Assembly: GCA_910586095.1 (NCBI GenBank)
Contig: CAJUHQ010000012.1
Location: forward strand, 1 to 15,799
Reading direction: 5' to 3'
Source: an uncultured Lachnospiraceae bacterium
GTDB taxonomy: Bacteria; Bacillota; Clostridia; Lachnospirales; Lachnospiraceae
DNA length: 15,799 nucleotides
Positions within the stretch are counted from its first letter, which is position 1. The number at the start of each line of letters is the position of its first letter. Positions 8,911 through 15,721 of this stretch are shown here, one piece after another. The notes under the pieces are model-generated. The model searched no databases and was not told the DNA's origin. It saw nothing but the letters and a program-made list of their open reading frames with translations. Made by a program: the position numbers and the translations under genes.

Positions 8911-10044
8911 CTATTTGGTCGTTCTATATGCACTCATAAACGCCTTTTTATTTTCTGCTGCGCTCTCTTTAGGACGCCCTAAATCACTTCTGGATGCTAA
9001 TGCTACCTTTACTTCTATCATCGTCAATACCTGGTTTATAGTTGCCTCCTGTAATGCTTTTTCCAGACTTTCTTTTGTGTCTACAGAATATACTTTAGAG
9101 TAACCACATGCCTGTGCGATCTGCGTATAAGTATGTCCTGAATATCCTGTAGGCATTGAACCAACAGATTCGTGTGCAGCATTATTAATGACAATATGAA
9201 TCAGATTCGTTGGTGCCTGATTGGCCAAAAAAGCAAGTGCCCCCATATGCATCAACATTGCGCCGTCACCATCCACACAGACAATCCGTCTGTTAGGATC
9301 TGCCTGCGCTATACCAAATGCAATCATCGATGCATGGCCCATCCCGCCTACAGTCATAAAGATTTTGTCATGATTGCCATACAACGCATCACTCTGCTCA
9401 TACAATTCACGCGAAATTTTTCCTGTTGTCGAAACAAAATATGCCTTGTCGTACATTTGTTCAAGTATTGTCTGTAACGCCTGCTCTCGTATCAATGTGA
9501 AGCCGTTCTCCCACTTGTATTTTGTTTCCGGTTCAAATGTCCCCTTCTTTATCACAATAGCATACTGCCGATTAATAGCGAAATTTTCCATCGCTTTTTG
9601 CAGGATCGTGCAAACTTCCTCAATGGATGTATTCTTATCTACAATCGCATAAGACACCCCCATATCCTCCAATAATTTACATGTTACTTTTCCTTGAAAA
9701 ATATGTTGTGGCTCATCTTTAATCCCTGGTTCTCCACGCCAGCCAATTAAAAATAACATTGGAATCCCATAGACTTCCTCATTGGCGATAGATGCAAGTG
9801 GATTGATTATATTTCCCTGTCCAGAATTTTGCATATAAATACACGCTGGTTTTCCTGTTGCGAGGTAGGAACCAGCCGCAAGTCCTACTGCAGCGCCTTC
9901 ATTGGCTGTCACATAATGTTTTAAGTACGCTCCAGCCTCTGTGCAGATCGCATCACAAAGCTGCTTTAACGTGGAGTCGGGTACACCCGCTATAGTGTCA
10001 AATCCACAACGATACAGTTCTTTTAAAAACATACTAGCTTTCAT
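8911..10044 (-). CDS. aepY: Phosphonopyruvate decarboxylase
   Basis: This ThDP-dependent enzyme decarboxylates phosphonopyruvate to phosphonoacetaldehyde, the irreversible step that makes the unfavourable PEP mutase reaction productive. The reading frame is open from a GTG at 10077 (388 residues), but the ATG at 10044 (377 residues, MKASMFLKELYRCGF) is better. AAGGGG lies 7 bases before it, and the usual family length is about 370-380. In the longer numbering, TANEGAAVG (58-66) carries the ThDP-activating Glu60, and GDGAMLMHMGAL (270-281) through NN (298-299) is the Mg-ThDP-binding motif. IAGVPDSTLKQLCD near the N terminus and QNSGQGNIINPL (83-94) are typical of the family. The MBOAT gene starts 20 bases after the stop. 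Sulfopyruvate decarboxylase is related but is excluded by the phnW and pepM neighbours. Confidence 0.93.
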   Translation of the reverse strand: MKASMFLKELYRCGFDTIAGVPDSTLKQLCDAICTEAGAYLKHYVTANEGAAVGLAAGSYLATGKPACIYMQNSGQGNIINPLASIANEEVYGIPMLFLIGWRGEPGIKDEPQHIFQGKVTCKLLEDMGVSYAIVDKNTSIEEVCTILQKAMENFAINRQYAIVIKKGTFEPETKYKWENGFTLIREQALQTILEQMYDKAYFVSTTGKISRELYEQSDALYGNHDKIFMTVGGMGHASMIAFGIAQADPNRRIVCVDGDGAMLMHMGALAFLANQAPTNLIHIVINNAAHESVGSMPTGYSGHTYTQIAQACGYSKVYSVDTKESLEKALQEATINQVLTMIEVKVALASRSDLGRPKESAAENKKAFMSAYRTTK

Positions 10045-10086
10045 TCCGATACCCCTTACATGCCCTAATACGCACACCCATTACTT

Positions 10087-10111
10087 GTTTGAAAATGAAC
10101 TCTTTTCAAAC
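10087..10111 (-). other. Stem-loop upstream of the decarboxylase gene
   Basis: GTTTGAAAA-GAGTTCA-TTTTCAAAC is a perfect 9-bp inverted repeat about 43 bases before the preferred ATG of the decarboxylase. No T tract follows, so it is not a normal terminator. It may be an mRNA structure or an operator-like palindrome. Confidence 0.45.
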
Positions 10112-10144
10112 GTAACTCTACTGATAAACACTACCCTATTGTCT

Positions 10145-10152
10145 TTTATAAC
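10145..10152 (-). promoter_or_regulatory. Weak extended -10 candidate before the decarboxylase gene
   Basis: TGTTATAAA on the minus strand fits an extended -10 element, but the upstream hexamer at 17 bases (TTAGAG) is a poor -35. It lies in the 108-base gap after the nucleotidyltransferase gene. An AT-rich chance match is quite possible. Confidence 0.22.
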
Positions 10153-10185
10153 ATTTCGCATACAGCCCTCTAAGGCTATAATAAC

Positions 10186-10878
10186 CTATTGATCGTTTAC
10201 TATAGCAAGTTCTTCCATAGTATCAATCTCTATAATCTGGTGACTCTCGACAGGATGAATACGAAGTCGAAGCTTATCTAGATTGCGGTCAACTACTTCA
10301 TCCCAATATAGATTTTTATTCGTCTCCACTGCGTAGGCTTGCTCTATGGCAGAGATCAAAACTTGCGCATCCTTCTGCTTAAAATAAGAAATTCCTACCA
10401 TATTGTACGTATCTATGCCGCCCTTGCCCACTCGCGAAATATAACCATCACTCAGGTCAAAAACCCAATCCTGCGAATAGCCTGACACCATCTTGCCATA
10501 ATAACAAGATTCTGGCAAATCTGCCAAAAAGATAGATGCATCTGAAACCACTAAATCTGCCTCGCAAATAAAACAGTCTGCCACTCGAATCACATCCCGC
10601 GCAGCATAGACAGAAGAGATATTGTTTTTGACAAGATAATCTGGATTTTCTATTAGTTGTATCTGTGGATATCGATCCAAAAGGCTGACAAACTGTTCTT
10701 TTAGATATCCTACCACTACATAAATTTCATTGATTCCGCGCTTTATCAATCCATCAATAATGGTTTCAATCATTGATTTTCCACGAACCTTTACCAAAGG
10801 TTTCGGCGTCGTATCCGTAAGAGGACGCATGCGGCTGCCAAGCCCAGCCGCCATAATTACTGCTATTTCCTTGTTCAT
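10186..10878 (-). CDS. LicC/PntC-like nucleotidyltransferase, probable CTP:2-aminoethylphosphonate cytidylyltransferase
   Basis: This is a 230-residue cytosolic sugar-nucleotidyltransferase-fold protein. The N-terminal motif AAGLGSRMRPLT followed by TPKPLVKVRGKSMIE (residues 10-38) is the nucleotide-binding signature. CEADLV (105-110) supplies the probable metal-binding acidic residue, and YWDEVV (191-196) lies in the substrate half. Length and pattern match LicC, which makes CDP-choline, and PntC, which makes CMP-AEP. With AEP synthesis genes on both sides, CMP-AEP is the most likely product (inference). GGAG lies seven bases before the ATG. The gene follows a 202-base gap that carries a good promoter candidate, so it may be transcribed apart from pepM. 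A nucleotidyltransferase acting on a sugar phosphate or phosphocholine is the main alternative. Confidence 0.85.
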   Translation of the reverse strand: MNKEIAVIMAAGLGSRMRPLTDTTPKPLVKVRGKSMIETIIDGLIKRGINEIYVVVGYLKEQFVSLLDRYPQIQLIENPDYLVKNNISSVYAARDVIRVADCFICEADLVVSDASIFLADLPESCYYGKMVSGYSQDWVFDLSDGYISRVGKGGIDTYNMVGISYFKQKDAQVLISAIEQAYAVETNKNLYWDEVVDRNLDKLRLRIHPVESHQIIEIDTMEELAIVNDQ

Positions 10879-10964
10879 ATTTCGTCTCCATGTCAGAGCA
10901 CTCTACCACAATGATGCACGTTTCGCAATTCGTTAAGACGATTTGTTCTTCGCGATCAAGACAG

Positions 10965-10985
10965 CTTTAAGACTCTGACTCAAAG
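10965..10985 (-). other. Stem-loop at the predicted 5' end of the internal transcript
   Basis: CTTTGAG-TCAGAGT-CTTAAAG can form 7 bp with one G-U pair. It begins where RNA from the TTGACA/TATTTT promoter should start, so it could protect the 5' end. The fold is weak and the start site is predicted, not shown. Confidence 0.35.
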
Positions 10986-10990
10986 TGCAA

Positions 10991-11019
10991 AAAATAAAGT
11001 CATTTGATTGATCTGTCAA
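10991..11019 (-). promoter_or_regulatory. Candidate sigma-A promoter upstream of the LicC/PntC-like gene
   Basis: A perfect TTGACA (11019-11014) is followed after exactly 17 bases by TATTTT (10996-10991), four of six matches to the -10 consensus. It lies in a 202-base gap and would start RNA near 10984, about 105 bases before the nucleotidyltransferase ATG. It would drive the last seven genes of the window independently of the first three. Confidence 0.6.
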
Positions 11020-11080
11020 TGCTATTTTGTCTAAGTCCTATTAAGACGCTCTACTAGTCATATATTATTAATGTATTTCT

Positions 11081-12376
11081 CTACATATCATCAATCAGCC
11101 GAATAATATCCTTAAAGGGCATCAGTCTAGAATCCACTTCCAAAGCCCTATGATTTCGCAAAATTTCTACTGCTGTGCTCTGCATAGCAGGAAACGCACT
11201 TCTAGTAAGTTGATTTGCATAAATAACAATGTTGACACCATGACTTTGCAATTCACTTTCTGTAACACTGTTAAACGATGTAGGCACCACTACAATAGGT
11301 GTCTTCTGATTCCATGCGCGAAAAGCATCACAAAAGGCAAAGATCTCTTCTGGTGATTTCTTCCTAGAGTGAATCATAATGCCATCCGCCCCTGCTTCCA
11401 CATATGCGCGTGCGCGCGTCATGGCATCTTCTTGTCCTTTTTCTAGTATTAGACTCTCGATTCGCGCAATAATCATAAATTCTTCTGTGCGTTGCGCTCT
11501 TTTTCCTGCGCGAATCTTGTTGCAAAAATTCTCAATAGAATCTTGTGTCTGTTCCACCTCTGTGCCAAACAATGAATTTTTCTTCAATCCTGTTTTGTCT
11601 TCAATAATAACGGCAGAAATGCCCATTCGCTCCATTGTGCGCACATTGTAGACAAAATGTTCAATCAGTCCCCCTGTATCTCCATCAAGAACAATAGGTT
11701 TAGTCGTAACCTCCATAATATCATCAATTGTGCGCAGCCTAGAAGACATATCCACCAGCTCAATATCTGGTTTTCCCTTCGCAGTAGAATCACACAGACT
11801 AGACAACCACATGGCGTCAAACTGATCTAACTCACCATTGTGCTCTACGACTGTCTTTTCTGCAATCAATCCTGTTAATCCACTATGAACTTCTATTGTC
11901 TTAACTACTGGACACAATCGCAGAAGCTGCTTCAAGCGCTTTCTTCGAAACTCTGGCATCGCCAATCGCTCTTTTATGGTATCATCAATCTTTTTTACAT
12001 TTTCATTGTATGTGTAAGGAATCTCGATTAACTCCCCACCCAAAATAGACAGATTCTTGAGCACATTGTCACGAATAGCCCGCTCAGGCCCATCCGTCCA
12101 GTTATCACCATGTACCACATAATCTGGCCTTATCTCCTGTAAAATTTTGTCATACATAATTTCTTTCTGAACGACAACATGTGCTACAAGCCCTGTCTTT
12201 TCCACAAGTCCTTTTCGCTCTTCTATTGTGATGGTAGGAAACCGATTGTATTTAATCATCGCCTCATCACTTAAAATACCCACTGTGATTTCTCCGTATC
12301 TTGCAGCTTCCCTCAAAATATTCAAATGTCCCTCATGAATGACATCTGTACAAAAACATGTATATACCTTTTTCAT
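11081..12376 (-). CDS. pepM: Phosphoenolpyruvate mutase with N-terminal nucleotidyltransferase domain
   Basis: This enzyme makes the C-P bond by rearranging PEP to phosphonopyruvate, the entry step to biogenic phosphonates. Numbering is from the upstream ATG at 12388 (435 residues). I prefer the ATG at 12376 because GGGG lies about 7 bases before it and MKKVYT is a typical start for this fold. Residues 6-140 form a TagD/phosphocholine-cytidylyltransferase-like domain with HEGH (18-21) and VVHGDNW (91-97). Residues about 190-435 are the isocitrate-lyase-superfamily mutase, with LDGDTGG (234-240) and the diagnostic EDKTGLKKNS (263-272), plus ARIESLI (308-314). The N-terminal domain lacks a recognisable RTEGISTT signature, so its activity is uncertain. 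PEP mutases of this length with such an extension are known in bacteria, to my recollection. The gene follows phnW closely and is the key evidence for phosphonate synthesis here. Confidence 0.93.
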   Translation of the reverse strand: MKKVYTCFCTDVIHEGHLNILREAARYGEITVGILSDEAMIKYNRFPTITIEERKGLVEKTGLVAHVVVQKEIMYDKILQEIRPDYVVHGDNWTDGPERAIRDNVLKNLSILGGELIEIPYTYNENVKKIDDTIKERLAMPEFRRKRLKQLLRLCPVVKTIEVHSGLTGLIAEKTVVEHNGELDQFDAMWLSSLCDSTAKGKPDIELVDMSSRLRTIDDIMEVTTKPIVLDGDTGGLIEHFVYNVRTMERMGISAVIIEDKTGLKKNSLFGTEVEQTQDSIENFCNKIRAGKRAQRTEEFMIIARIESLILEKGQEDAMTRARAYVEAGADGIMIHSRKKSPEEIFAFCDAFRAWNQKTPIVVVPTSFNSVTESELQSHGVNIVIYANQLTRSAFPAMQSTAVEILRNHRALEVDSRLMPFKDIIRLIDDM

Positions 12377-12417
12377 ATATATCCCCATATGCGTCTTTTA
12401 CAGACTATAAAAACAAT

Positions 12418-13542
12418 TTATTTGACATTTACTACAATGTGATTTACCCGCAACGCTTCCTCCAATACCTCAAAAAACTGCTCGATATCTTTTGCAGTTA
12501 TCGCTCCGAGCGCACACAATCGAAATGTGTCCTGTCCGGCAATTTTACCAGGATAGATGGTAAATCCATGTTCATAGCAATAATCATGCACCTTTTCAAA
12601 ATCCCAATTTTCATCATCAGGATACTTGACAGACACTACGAGTCCTGCCTGAAGCTCGCGTCGGATCACCTCTTGAAAACCCAACTTTTCTATCCCTTTA
12701 TGAATCGCATCACACACTTGCGTATGACGTTCCCACTTTGCCTGTTCTCCCTCCTCAAAATACTCCTTGATAGCCTGTCTAGCCGCATAGATCGTCTGTA
12801 CAGGAGGCGTGAAGTGCATTTCTCCCGTTGTCTCAAAGAAATGATATTGTAAATACAAATTACAATAATAAGAGCGCTTCGGATAGGATGCAGACTTTTT
12901 GATTAACTCAATATTGCCAACAATAAAGGAAAGCCCTGTCATCGCCATAAGCCCTTTTTGTGCAGATGCCATACAAAAATCAATATTGTCTTGTTCTATA
13001 TTGATTGGGCGCATCGCATAAGTGGATGTTGTGTCAACTGCAAAAACGGCGTCATACTGATGAACCAGCGCTCCAATTTCTCGTATCGGATTCAAAATAC
13101 CAGTTCCTGTCTCATTGTGTGTTGTGTACACTAGTTCAATATCTGGATTTTCTTTTAAAACTTGCTCTATTATATCCAACCGCGGTTGTTCATCCACTGG
13201 AAATTTCAAATTAATAAATGGCAATCCATAATACTCGCAAATTTCTACAGCACGAGCACTATAGGCTCCATTGTTGATCACTAATACTTTTTTGCCCTCC
13301 GGCAACAGAGAATTAAGACAAATATCCATATTGATGGTGCCTGACCCACAAAACAAAACAGCCGTATATTTATCTAAATCTCCGTGTACAATACGTACCA
13401 AATCTTTGCGCATATCGTCCATCAAAGATGCAAACTCCTTCTCACGTGGACAAATATCTGGCACAATCTGTGCCATTTTTACCGAATCTGTCGTCGTCGC
13501 AGGTCCTGGATTTAACAATACATTTCTCTTAATCTGTTGCAT
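12418..13542 (-). CDS. phnW: 2-aminoethylphosphonate--pyruvate transaminase
   Basis: This is a PLP-dependent class V aminotransferase of 374 residues, the usual length for PhnW. It interconverts phosphonoacetaldehyde and 2-aminoethylphosphonate using alanine/pyruvate. Visible features are the family start LLNPGP (9-14), CGSGT (65-69), THNETGTG (141-148) near the cofactor, AVDTTSTYA with D170 at the pyridine-nitrogen position, and SAQKG with K196 as the probable Schiff-base lysine. The start is supported by GGGAGG five bases upstream, which is part of a hairpin-containing leader module. Beside PEP mutase and phosphonopyruvate decarboxylase, and without a phosphonatase gene, it should run in the biosynthetic direction. 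The pepM gene begins about 40 bases downstream. A related serine-pyruvate-type aminotransferase is the alternative, but the context makes PhnW much more likely. Confidence 0.93.
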   Translation of the reverse strand: MQQIKRNVLLNPGPATTTDSVKMAQIVPDICPREKEFASLMDDMRKDLVRIVHGDLDKYTAVLFCGSGTINMDICLNSLLPEGKKVLVINNGAYSARAVEICEYYGLPFINLKFPVDEQPRLDIIEQVLKENPDIELVYTTHNETGTGILNPIREIGALVHQYDAVFAVDTTSTYAMRPINIEQDNIDFCMASAQKGLMAMTGLSFIVGNIELIKKSASYPKRSYYCNLYLQYHFFETTGEMHFTPPVQTIYAARQAIKEYFEEGEQAKWERHTQVCDAIHKGIEKLGFQEVIRRELQAGLVVSVKYPDDENWDFEKVHDYCYEHGFTIYPGKIAGQDTFRLCALGAITAKDIEQFFEVLEEALRVNHIVVNVK

Positions 13543-13577
13543 ACTAACCTCCCATGCCGCCTTTGGCGGCTCAAATA
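13540..13577 (-). repeat. Leader module copy D, ribosome binding site of phnW
   Basis: ATTTG (13576-13572), then the perfect hairpin GCCGCC-AAA-GGCGGC (13570-13556), then ATGGGAGGTTAGT and the ATG of phnW at 13542. GGGAGG at five bases decides this start. The hairpin ends two bases from the Shine-Dalgarno sequence, so it could influence ribosome access. Confidence 0.7.
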
Positions 13578-13584
13578 GAAATGA

Positions 13585-13606
13585 AAAACGCTGTCTTTTG
13601 CGTTTT
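13585..13606 (-). other. Stem-loop with AAAAGACA loop
   Basis: AAAACGC-AAAAGACA-GCGTTTT forms a perfect 7-bp stem, followed by C and a pyrimidine-rich tail on the minus strand. The 10-base string GCAAAAGACA is identical to that in the larger stem-loop at 13638-13678. It could be a weak terminator or a shared binding loop. Confidence 0.45.
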
Positions 13607-13609
13607 CCT

Positions 13610-13686
13610 GTGTGAAAAAAGTCTGCTATGCAGACTTAATAGTTCTTAGGCAGTGTCTTTTGCTGCCTTAGAACTATTTTTCACAC
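13610..13686 (-). repeat. 77-base nested palindrome (possible three-way-junction RNA)
   Basis: The outer arms GTGTGAAAAA and TTTTTCACAC (13677-13686 and 13610-13619) are perfect complements. Inside are two further inverted repeats: a 16-bp stem with one mismatch (13638-13653 with 13663-13678) and an 8-bp stem with a 3-base loop (13619-13626 with 13630-13637). Almost every base can pair. It may be a structured mRNA element, a mobile-element remnant or an attenuator. Confidence 0.6.
13615..13637 (-). terminator. Possible rho-independent terminator or attenuator before phnW
   Basis: On the minus strand AAGTCTGC-ATA-GCAGACTT runs into four further T residues, giving an 8-bp stem and a six-T tract. 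It lies between the YidC fusion gene and phnW, so it could reduce read-through. The same T tract can pair with the outer arm of the nested palindrome, which would suit an attenuator. The stem is only moderately GC-rich. Confidence 0.4.
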
Positions 13687-13723
13687 TAACTCCCATCTGC
13701 CTGCTTCAGCAGGCGTACAAATC
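13684..13723 (-). repeat. Leader module copy C (ATTTG, hairpin, ATGGGAG, GTG-TGA)
   Basis: ATTTG (13722-13718), TAC, the perfect hairpin GCCTGC-TGAA-GCAGGC (13714-13699), AG, ATGGGAGTTAGTGTGA. As in copy B, the GTG at the expected start is followed at once by TGA. Reading from the ATG instead gives only a 16-codon frame. The copy leads directly into the 77-base nested palindrome at 13610-13686. Confidence 0.65.
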
Positions 13724-13729
13724 AGGATG

Positions 13730-13748
13730 GTGAAATTTTATATTTCAC
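13730..13748 (-). other. AT-rich stem-loop after leader copy B
   Basis: GTGAAAT-ATAAA-ATTTCAC is a perfect 7-bp stem that starts inside the GTGTGAAA following copy B. It parallels the palindrome that follows copy C, which also opens with GTGTGAAA and closes with TTTCAC. Confidence 0.45.
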
Positions 13749-13779
13749 ACTAACCTCCCATGCACGCCTTAACAAGCGT
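13748..13779 (-). repeat. Leader module copy B (degenerate hairpin, ATGGGAGG, GTG-TGA)
   Basis: This copy begins 7 bases after the stop of the YidC fusion gene. The hairpin ACGCTT-GTTA-AGGCGT (one G-U pair) is followed by GC, ATGGGAGGTTAGT and GTG, but the GTG is directly followed by TGA, so no protein can start here. The ATTTG box seen in the other copies is not recognisable. It is followed by a 7-bp stem-loop at 13730-13748. Confidence 0.6.
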
Positions 13780-13786
13780 ATTCATT

Positions 13787-15721
13787 CTACCAGTCATCCT
13801 CTTGATCGTGTTTCTCTTTATAATATGCGATCCGCTCCATAATATAAGATGCCCCAATCTCCCCACTGTCTCCAATATGATAAATATATCGACCGCGGAT
13901 CTCTTTTAGTGATTCTTGTGAAAATTCATGACTGTGCAGTAGTTCTTCCACTACTTGCACAAGCTGATCTAACTTATCTGTATCAAGACTTTTACCAATC
14001 TTTTCTCTAAGCTCAATGTCAATTGGTACAATGCCAAGCTCCTCATACTCTTCATTCATCACTTTCATAGGTGTATTGATAAACAGTGATGGCTTGAGGG
14101 TTGCAAAAGAGTACTCAAATGCAATGCTCGACCAGTCAGTTATCACTAAATCTGCCTCATACACAGTACTGTTAGACGAAAAATCTGTCTGCAACTCTAG
14201 ATCTGTTCTCTCATCAATCTGAAATTTCTGCCGAATCTGCTCTAACCGCAACGCTTCATGACGCACAAATTGTGGATGGGGTCTTATAATAATATGATAG
14301 CCATGACCTTGCAAATTCTCCAAAATTTCATCAATATAGGAGGATAAAATATTGCCTTTTTGCCATGAAGGTGCTATCAAGATGGTCTTGCACGCTTGCT
14401 CATGCTTGTCCATCTTTTCGTAGGCAGCAACCATATTGTCGATCACACCAGACCCCCACTCAATAATCTTTTTTTCAGGAAGGTGATAGAGTTCCTCTCT
14501 CTTTCTAATCTCTGCTGTACATAGATATCCCGATGAAAAAATCGTGTCAAAATGATCCAGCGCCTCCTTGCGAAATGTCATGTTGGGACTGTTCACATCA
14601 TGAGGCACATAAATATATTCGTTGTCCTTTCTGACAAGCGAACGCTTAATATGAAAGCTTTCTAGATCTGGCGTTGTCATCACCACCACATCCGCCTCTA
14701 ATTTCATCATCAATACAATTAGTTTATTCTCCCCAATATAAAATGGACGAAATCGATCACTTGCCATTGCAAACACTGCATCCTCTGGATCGCTAGTTAT
14801 ATAATTAATTACTACTTTTGACTTTTCTAGCAATGTTTCAATTATGCTTTGATAATATTTGTAAAAACCATTTTTCTCTGAATAAAACACCAATTGCATC
14901 TCATAATCTTTAAAAAACCGTTTATAATCTGCCTTTTCTTTTTTGCGATATGGGTCTTTTGCAAAACGCTTTTTTTGTTGTTTTGAAAAGGCACTCGCCT
15001 CCTGTAACTCTTGTCTACTCTTCTCCAATGCATCATAATCAATATACTTTTTGGGATTCATCATCCAGTTGAGCACATACAACTGCAAAATAGAAAACAA
15101 ATTGCTAAATGTCCAATAAATCCCTACACCTGTCTTGACAAAAAATCCTAAATATAAAGACAACCCAATCGACAAAATCATTGTACCATATTGATTTAGC
15201 TTGCTCTGTTCTGACTGTAACACATTGATATGATTTTGAATATAGCACATAAACCATGCAGAAAACGCAGCAATCAGCGGCACCACAAATGTGACCCCGC
15301 CAGTCTGTGCTGGAATTGCAGACAAGTCCATACCCATAAACAAAGTGTCTAATACTCCTGGTTGTCCTCTAAAAATATGCTCCTTGGGATGATTGATGAC
15401 ATCTATCACCCCCATCAATAAAATTAGCTGAAGTGCGAGAGGAATCAGATCCGCCAAGGGTCTATAATGCTCCCTCTTATACAGCTCATACTGTTCCTCT
15501 GAGATTTTCTCGCTGTTTCCAAAATATTTCGCCTTAATAAAATTAATCTCTGGTTGCATCTTCACCATTTTGATAGAATTTTTCTGTACCATCAATGATA
15601 CAGGCAACAGGACAATCTTTGTCAAAAAAGTAAAAAATACAATTGAGAAAAAGTAATTATGCAGGCAAGCATAGCAAAAATACATCAACCAACCCAGCAC
15701 GCTGCCAATCAGACTAATCAC
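13787..15721 (-). CDS. YidC/Oxa1 domain fused to CDP-glycerol glycerophosphotransferase (TagF/TagB-like) domain
   Basis: This two-domain membrane protein has 648 residues from the upstream ATG at 15733, or 644 from the GTG at 15721; residue numbers here use the longer form. Residues 1-225 look like a clostridial YidC: GWLMYFCY, FFTFLTKIVLLP with K39 at the usual basic position, then hydrophobic segments near 95-114, 148-165, 184-200 and 203-222. A charged linker (about 226-275) leads to a cytosolic TagF-like domain with RPHP (484-487) and ITDWSSIAFEY (531-541), signatures of enzymes that transfer a phosphoryl-alcohol from a CDP donor. I prefer the GTG start because GGGAG lies 5 bases before it, whereas the ATG abuts a hairpin and has no clear ribosome site. 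It is the first gene of the set, ahead of AEP synthesis. The fusion is seen directly; the acceptor and the donor (CDP-glycerol or CMP-AEP) are unknown. A housekeeping YidC is unlikely, given the second domain and the location. Confidence 0.88.
   Translation of the reverse strand: MISLIGSVLGWLMYFCYACLHNYFFSIVFFTFLTKIVLLPVSLMVQKNSIKMVKMQPEINFIKAKYFGNSEKISEEQYELYKREHYRPLADLIPLALQLILLMGVIDVINHPKEHIFRGQPGVLDTLFMGMDLSAIPAQTGGVTFVVPLIAAFSAWFMCYIQNHINVLQSEQSKLNQYGTMILSIGLSLYLGFFVKTGVGIYWTFSNLFSILQLYVLNWMMNPKKYIDYDALEKSRQELQEASAFSKQQKKRFAKDPYRKKEKADYKRFFKDYEMQLVFYSEKNGFYKYYQSIIETLLEKSKVVINYITSDPEDAVFAMASDRFRPFYIGENKLIVLMMKLEADVVVMTTPDLESFHIKRSLVRKDNEYIYVPHDVNSPNMTFRKEALDHFDTIFSSGYLCTAEIRKREELYHLPEKKIIEWGSGVIDNMVAAYEKMDKHEQACKTILIAPSWQKGNILSSYIDEILENLQGHGYHIIIRPHPQFVRHEALRLEQIRQKFQIDERTDLELQTDFSSNSTVYEADLVITDWSSIAFEYSFATLKPSLFINTPMKVMNEEYEELGIVPIDIELREKIGKSLDTDKLDQLVQVVEELLHSHEFSQESLKEIRGRYIYHIGDSGEIGASYIMERIAYYKEKHDQEDDW

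Noticed and set aside
13684..13696. Small 16-codon frame from the ATG of leader copy C
   Set aside because: The ATG is part of the ATGGGAG ribosome-site motif itself and the frame runs into the palindrome; there is no evidence that it is translated.
13737..13765. TATAAA between the YidC fusion and phnW as a promoter
   Set aside because: The hexamer is the loop of a stem-loop and the sequence 17 bases upstream has no likeness to a -35 box.
13540..13779. Spaced short repeats as a CRISPR array
   Set aside because: The hairpin arms vary between copies, the spacing is irregular, the units include ribosome binding sites, and no cas gene is present.
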